Of a DNA stretch of 64,000 nt, positions 61,932 through 64,000 are shown in pieces. The notes under the pieces are model-generated. The model did not search any database. It saw only the letters and a list, made by a program, of their open reading frames with translations, and was not told where the DNA came from. Where the stretch lies: NCBI GenBank assembly GCA_004123355.1, contig SCHM01000002.1, positions 10,141,569 to 10,205,568 on the forward strand. Reading direction: 5' to 3'. Source of the stretch: Amphirosellinia nigrospora. Taxonomy: Eukaryota > Ascomycota > Sordariomycetes > Xylariales > Xylariaceae. A program made the translations under genes and the position numbers. The first letter of the stretch is position 1. The number at the start of each line of letters is the position of its first letter.

Positions 61932-63960
61932 CTACCAGAATGTGGTCGACGTACGAAGTTGGCTCTCGATCAAGGCGACGTCAACGTGCGGTGCCGTGGC
62001 ACGAAAAAAACCCATCAGGTTGGTGACTTCGAGGTCTTCGCGTCTTGGATGATCAGGTCCGATGCGTCGGCGCGCCCGGACGAAGGCGTAACTCAGGTAC
62101 GGCCCGTCAAGGCGGATAGATATTGGTGGCGGAACACCAACAGCGTCCACGAGCCCGGCTCGAGGGCCCGAGCTACGCTGAAATGGGGGCGTACGATGTT
62201 TGATATTCTGAAATGGGAATTTCTTTTGGCGTTGGCTGTTATGCCCTGCGGCATTGATGAGGGAAGGCTGGGGAAAGTGAAGACAAAACGGCGGTATCCT
62301 CGGGAGTAGTCGAAGAAATAAAGTCCCTGGGTAAAACGTCCTGGGTTAAGTATTGCATCCACCAGATGGGAGTAGCTAGCCCGGAGGTTGGCTTGCGTCC
62401 AGGGATTACGCAAGCCTCCTTCACAAAACAACCGCCCGTCGTGGCCAGCACTTTCTAGAAAATGGCCACGCTCAGGCGAAAACCGACACGGATGTTGCAG
62501 TGACGTTGAAAAGTCGTGTGTGAAAATTATGGATTTCGATCTCAGCAGGTAGCTGTAATCAACATCATCACAAATGCAGGCAAATAATCGCGCGGACTTG
62601 TCATCGGTGGTTCTCTCCGGTTTCTGGAGGAAGCAAACCTGGCATAGACCATCTACTTTGGACAGAGCGTGTAGCAGAGAACGGCAACGGCCTCGTAGAT
62701 TATCGATGCACACGCTCAGAGATCTGGCCTCACTAAGCTCGGGCGATTCGATAGCTGAGGCAATAGCCTCGAATGAGAGCTGCGTAAATGGGTCCATTTC
62801 AAGTCTATATGACCAGCGTAAGCTAGACGAAGGAGCTGTCCAGCGGCAATTCCTGAGCCTAATCTTCCTGGGGATTTTTTGAGGCACCGTAGGAGAACGT
62901 TTTGAAACCGCGGAAGTTGACGAATTGGATCAAAGATGGACATGTCGAAGTCGGCGCCGTCAACAGTGCTATCAATAAGGGCCATGATAGAAATTCTACG
63001 AGCGATATGACACGGGTGCCATGGTCTACGGTTACTTGGGGCGTCCAATTGAAGGGCCGTAAGACTATTCACTGGTCAGTAGAATACTCACAATGGACGA
63101 AGCATGGATAATAAACAAACAATCAAAGGATTCCATCGGCACGAGTGGTCTATTCTCTAACTCGTCGGCTAAGTGTTGGCAACGGCTAGTGTACCGGATT
63201 TTTCGCAAATATTCGGACGTTGAAAGAAGTTCGTACGGCCTGTACTCTCTTTGGTCGCTTCCCAGTCGGTTGTTTTCAACTACGCCCAAAATTCATATAA
63301 TTCGTCCAAGTACCTGTTGGCCATCGCGGGATGCTTGATAGATTCAAAGATGACGATCCGTAGTGGATGTCTTGTAGATCGGTAATATCGAAGATGACCG
63401 TGCCGTAATTATTTGTTATAATCCGGTAATCGAAACGGAATATCTGTCCATAAGCTCGATCTTCCGAACAGTAACGTGGCTCGTGAGCGACTCCCAGAAG
63501 GAGACAAGATGAGATTATAGGAAACATTGTTATTTCATTCCCGTGTCGATCTCGAAGAAGTTTGGGATTGGGACAGCGCGATATCGCAGCTTAATATTTT
63601 CGGGGTTAGCAGAGCGTTTGAGGTTTTGGTAGTCATCTTCATAAAACTTGGTAGCTAGATGCGTTTCTGCATCAATCGCGACTCGGTTTTCTGCCGCGGA
63701 GAGGAGATTCATGGTTTCTGTACAGGCGCCTATGAGATCGTCCCGTCGCACGTAGTGTACTCCACGACAGCTAAATAGCGATAAGAGTTTGAAGGGCCGA
63801 CTCTGGCGACCACATAGAACAATACGTTCCTGTGACTATGGTTGAAGATCATGGCCATGACTCCAAAGGATTGAGGCCGAAATTCTTCGATCACAGAGGT
63901 GTCTAGACTAAATTGATGAGGAGAAGAGAGTTCGAATAGGGAAAAATTTGGATGGGAATG
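61932..63960 (-). CDS. Large conserved fungal protein of unknown function, open at the right edge, frame-broken
   Basis: Reading leftward from about 63960, open sequence NFSLFELSSPHQFSLDTSVI leads to MAMIFNHSHRNVLFYVVAR. Then come VHYVRRDDLIGACTETMNLL, KLRYRAVPIPNFFEIDTGMK, HEPRYCSEDRAYGQIFRFDY and TVIFDITDLQDIHYG. Beyond these are LIDSTVDGADFDMSIFDPIR, DPFTQLSFEAIASAIESPEL, SHLVDAILNPGRFTQGLYFF and finally YAFVRARRRIGPDHPRREDL with LEVTNLMGFFRATAPHVDVA. The order fits one protein of more than 600 residues from an uncharacterised fungal family, as I recall it. The pieces lie in different frames, so there are introns and/or several indels; I could not place them all. The first exon may lie outside the window, since a CTTTTAG acceptor-like sequence precedes NFSL. 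The C-terminus beyond 61932 is unresolved. Confidence 0.55.
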
Positions 63961-64000
63961 AAACTAAAAGGGTTGATAAAATAACTTAAAAAGGGGTATC

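Noticed and set aside
61713-62309. 198-residue plus-strand open frame
   Set aside because: It lies antisense to the conserved RARRRIGPDHPRREDL region of the edge gene.

Overview
This is eukaryotic nuclear DNA from a filamentous ascomycete, most likely a Sordariomycete and perhaps Hypocreales. The genes carry short introns with GTAAGT-type donors, CTAAC/CTGAC-like branch sites and AG acceptors. Recognisable products include an Ssk1 response regulator, a COL-26/BglR-type Zn2Cys6 regulator, a cutinase, a kinesin-14, a mitochondrial dihydroxy-acid dehydratase and the fungal mitoribosomal protein mS45. Short CCTAGGTA/TAGGTACC-type motifs recur in the spacers. No transposase, reverse transcriptase, capsid gene, rRNA, CRISPR array or convincing tRNA was found.

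Layout, left to right. A conserved protein of unknown function (minus, 231-1045) is followed by a DUF2439 (Mte1/Dbl2/ZGRF1-type) DNA-repair protein (minus, 2356-4860), divergent from a BAR-SH3 protein (plus, 6261-7948). A disrupted conserved gene (minus, 9212-10283) precedes a 4.9 kb gene-poor stretch, a four-helix MARVEL-type membrane protein (minus, 15167-15861) and a small His/Gly/Ser-rich protein with a Cys motif (plus, 18657-19084). From about 22.8 to 48.2 kb the window is gene-dense: tyrosine phosphatase family protein (plus), mS45 (minus), Ssk1 (plus), Ilv3 (plus), Loa1/Vps66-type acyltransferase (minus), kinesin-14 (plus), DUF2855 protein (minus), cutinase (minus) and COL-26/BglR (minus). 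From 48.2 to 64 kb genes are sparse: a Ser/Thr/Pro-rich, probably GPI-anchored protein (minus), a BTB/POZ protein (plus) and a large conserved fungal protein running to the right edge (minus).

The genes are mostly unrelated housekeeping, signalling and cell-wall functions, and I see no biosynthetic cluster or defence island. The strongest window-wide signal is that many conserved genes, including ones expected to be important (ilv3, ssk1), change reading frame once or several times. Most changes fit loss of one or two bases in short runs of one nucleotide. I read this mainly as uncorrected indels in the sequence, so proteins predicted directly from it will be falsely truncated. The BAR-SH3, mS45 and BTB genes assemble without any such break.

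The least familiar items are the His-rich Cys-motif protein, the phosphatase gene with two very long introns, the BTB protein with a Cys-rich tail, and the edge gene of an uncharacterised fungal family.
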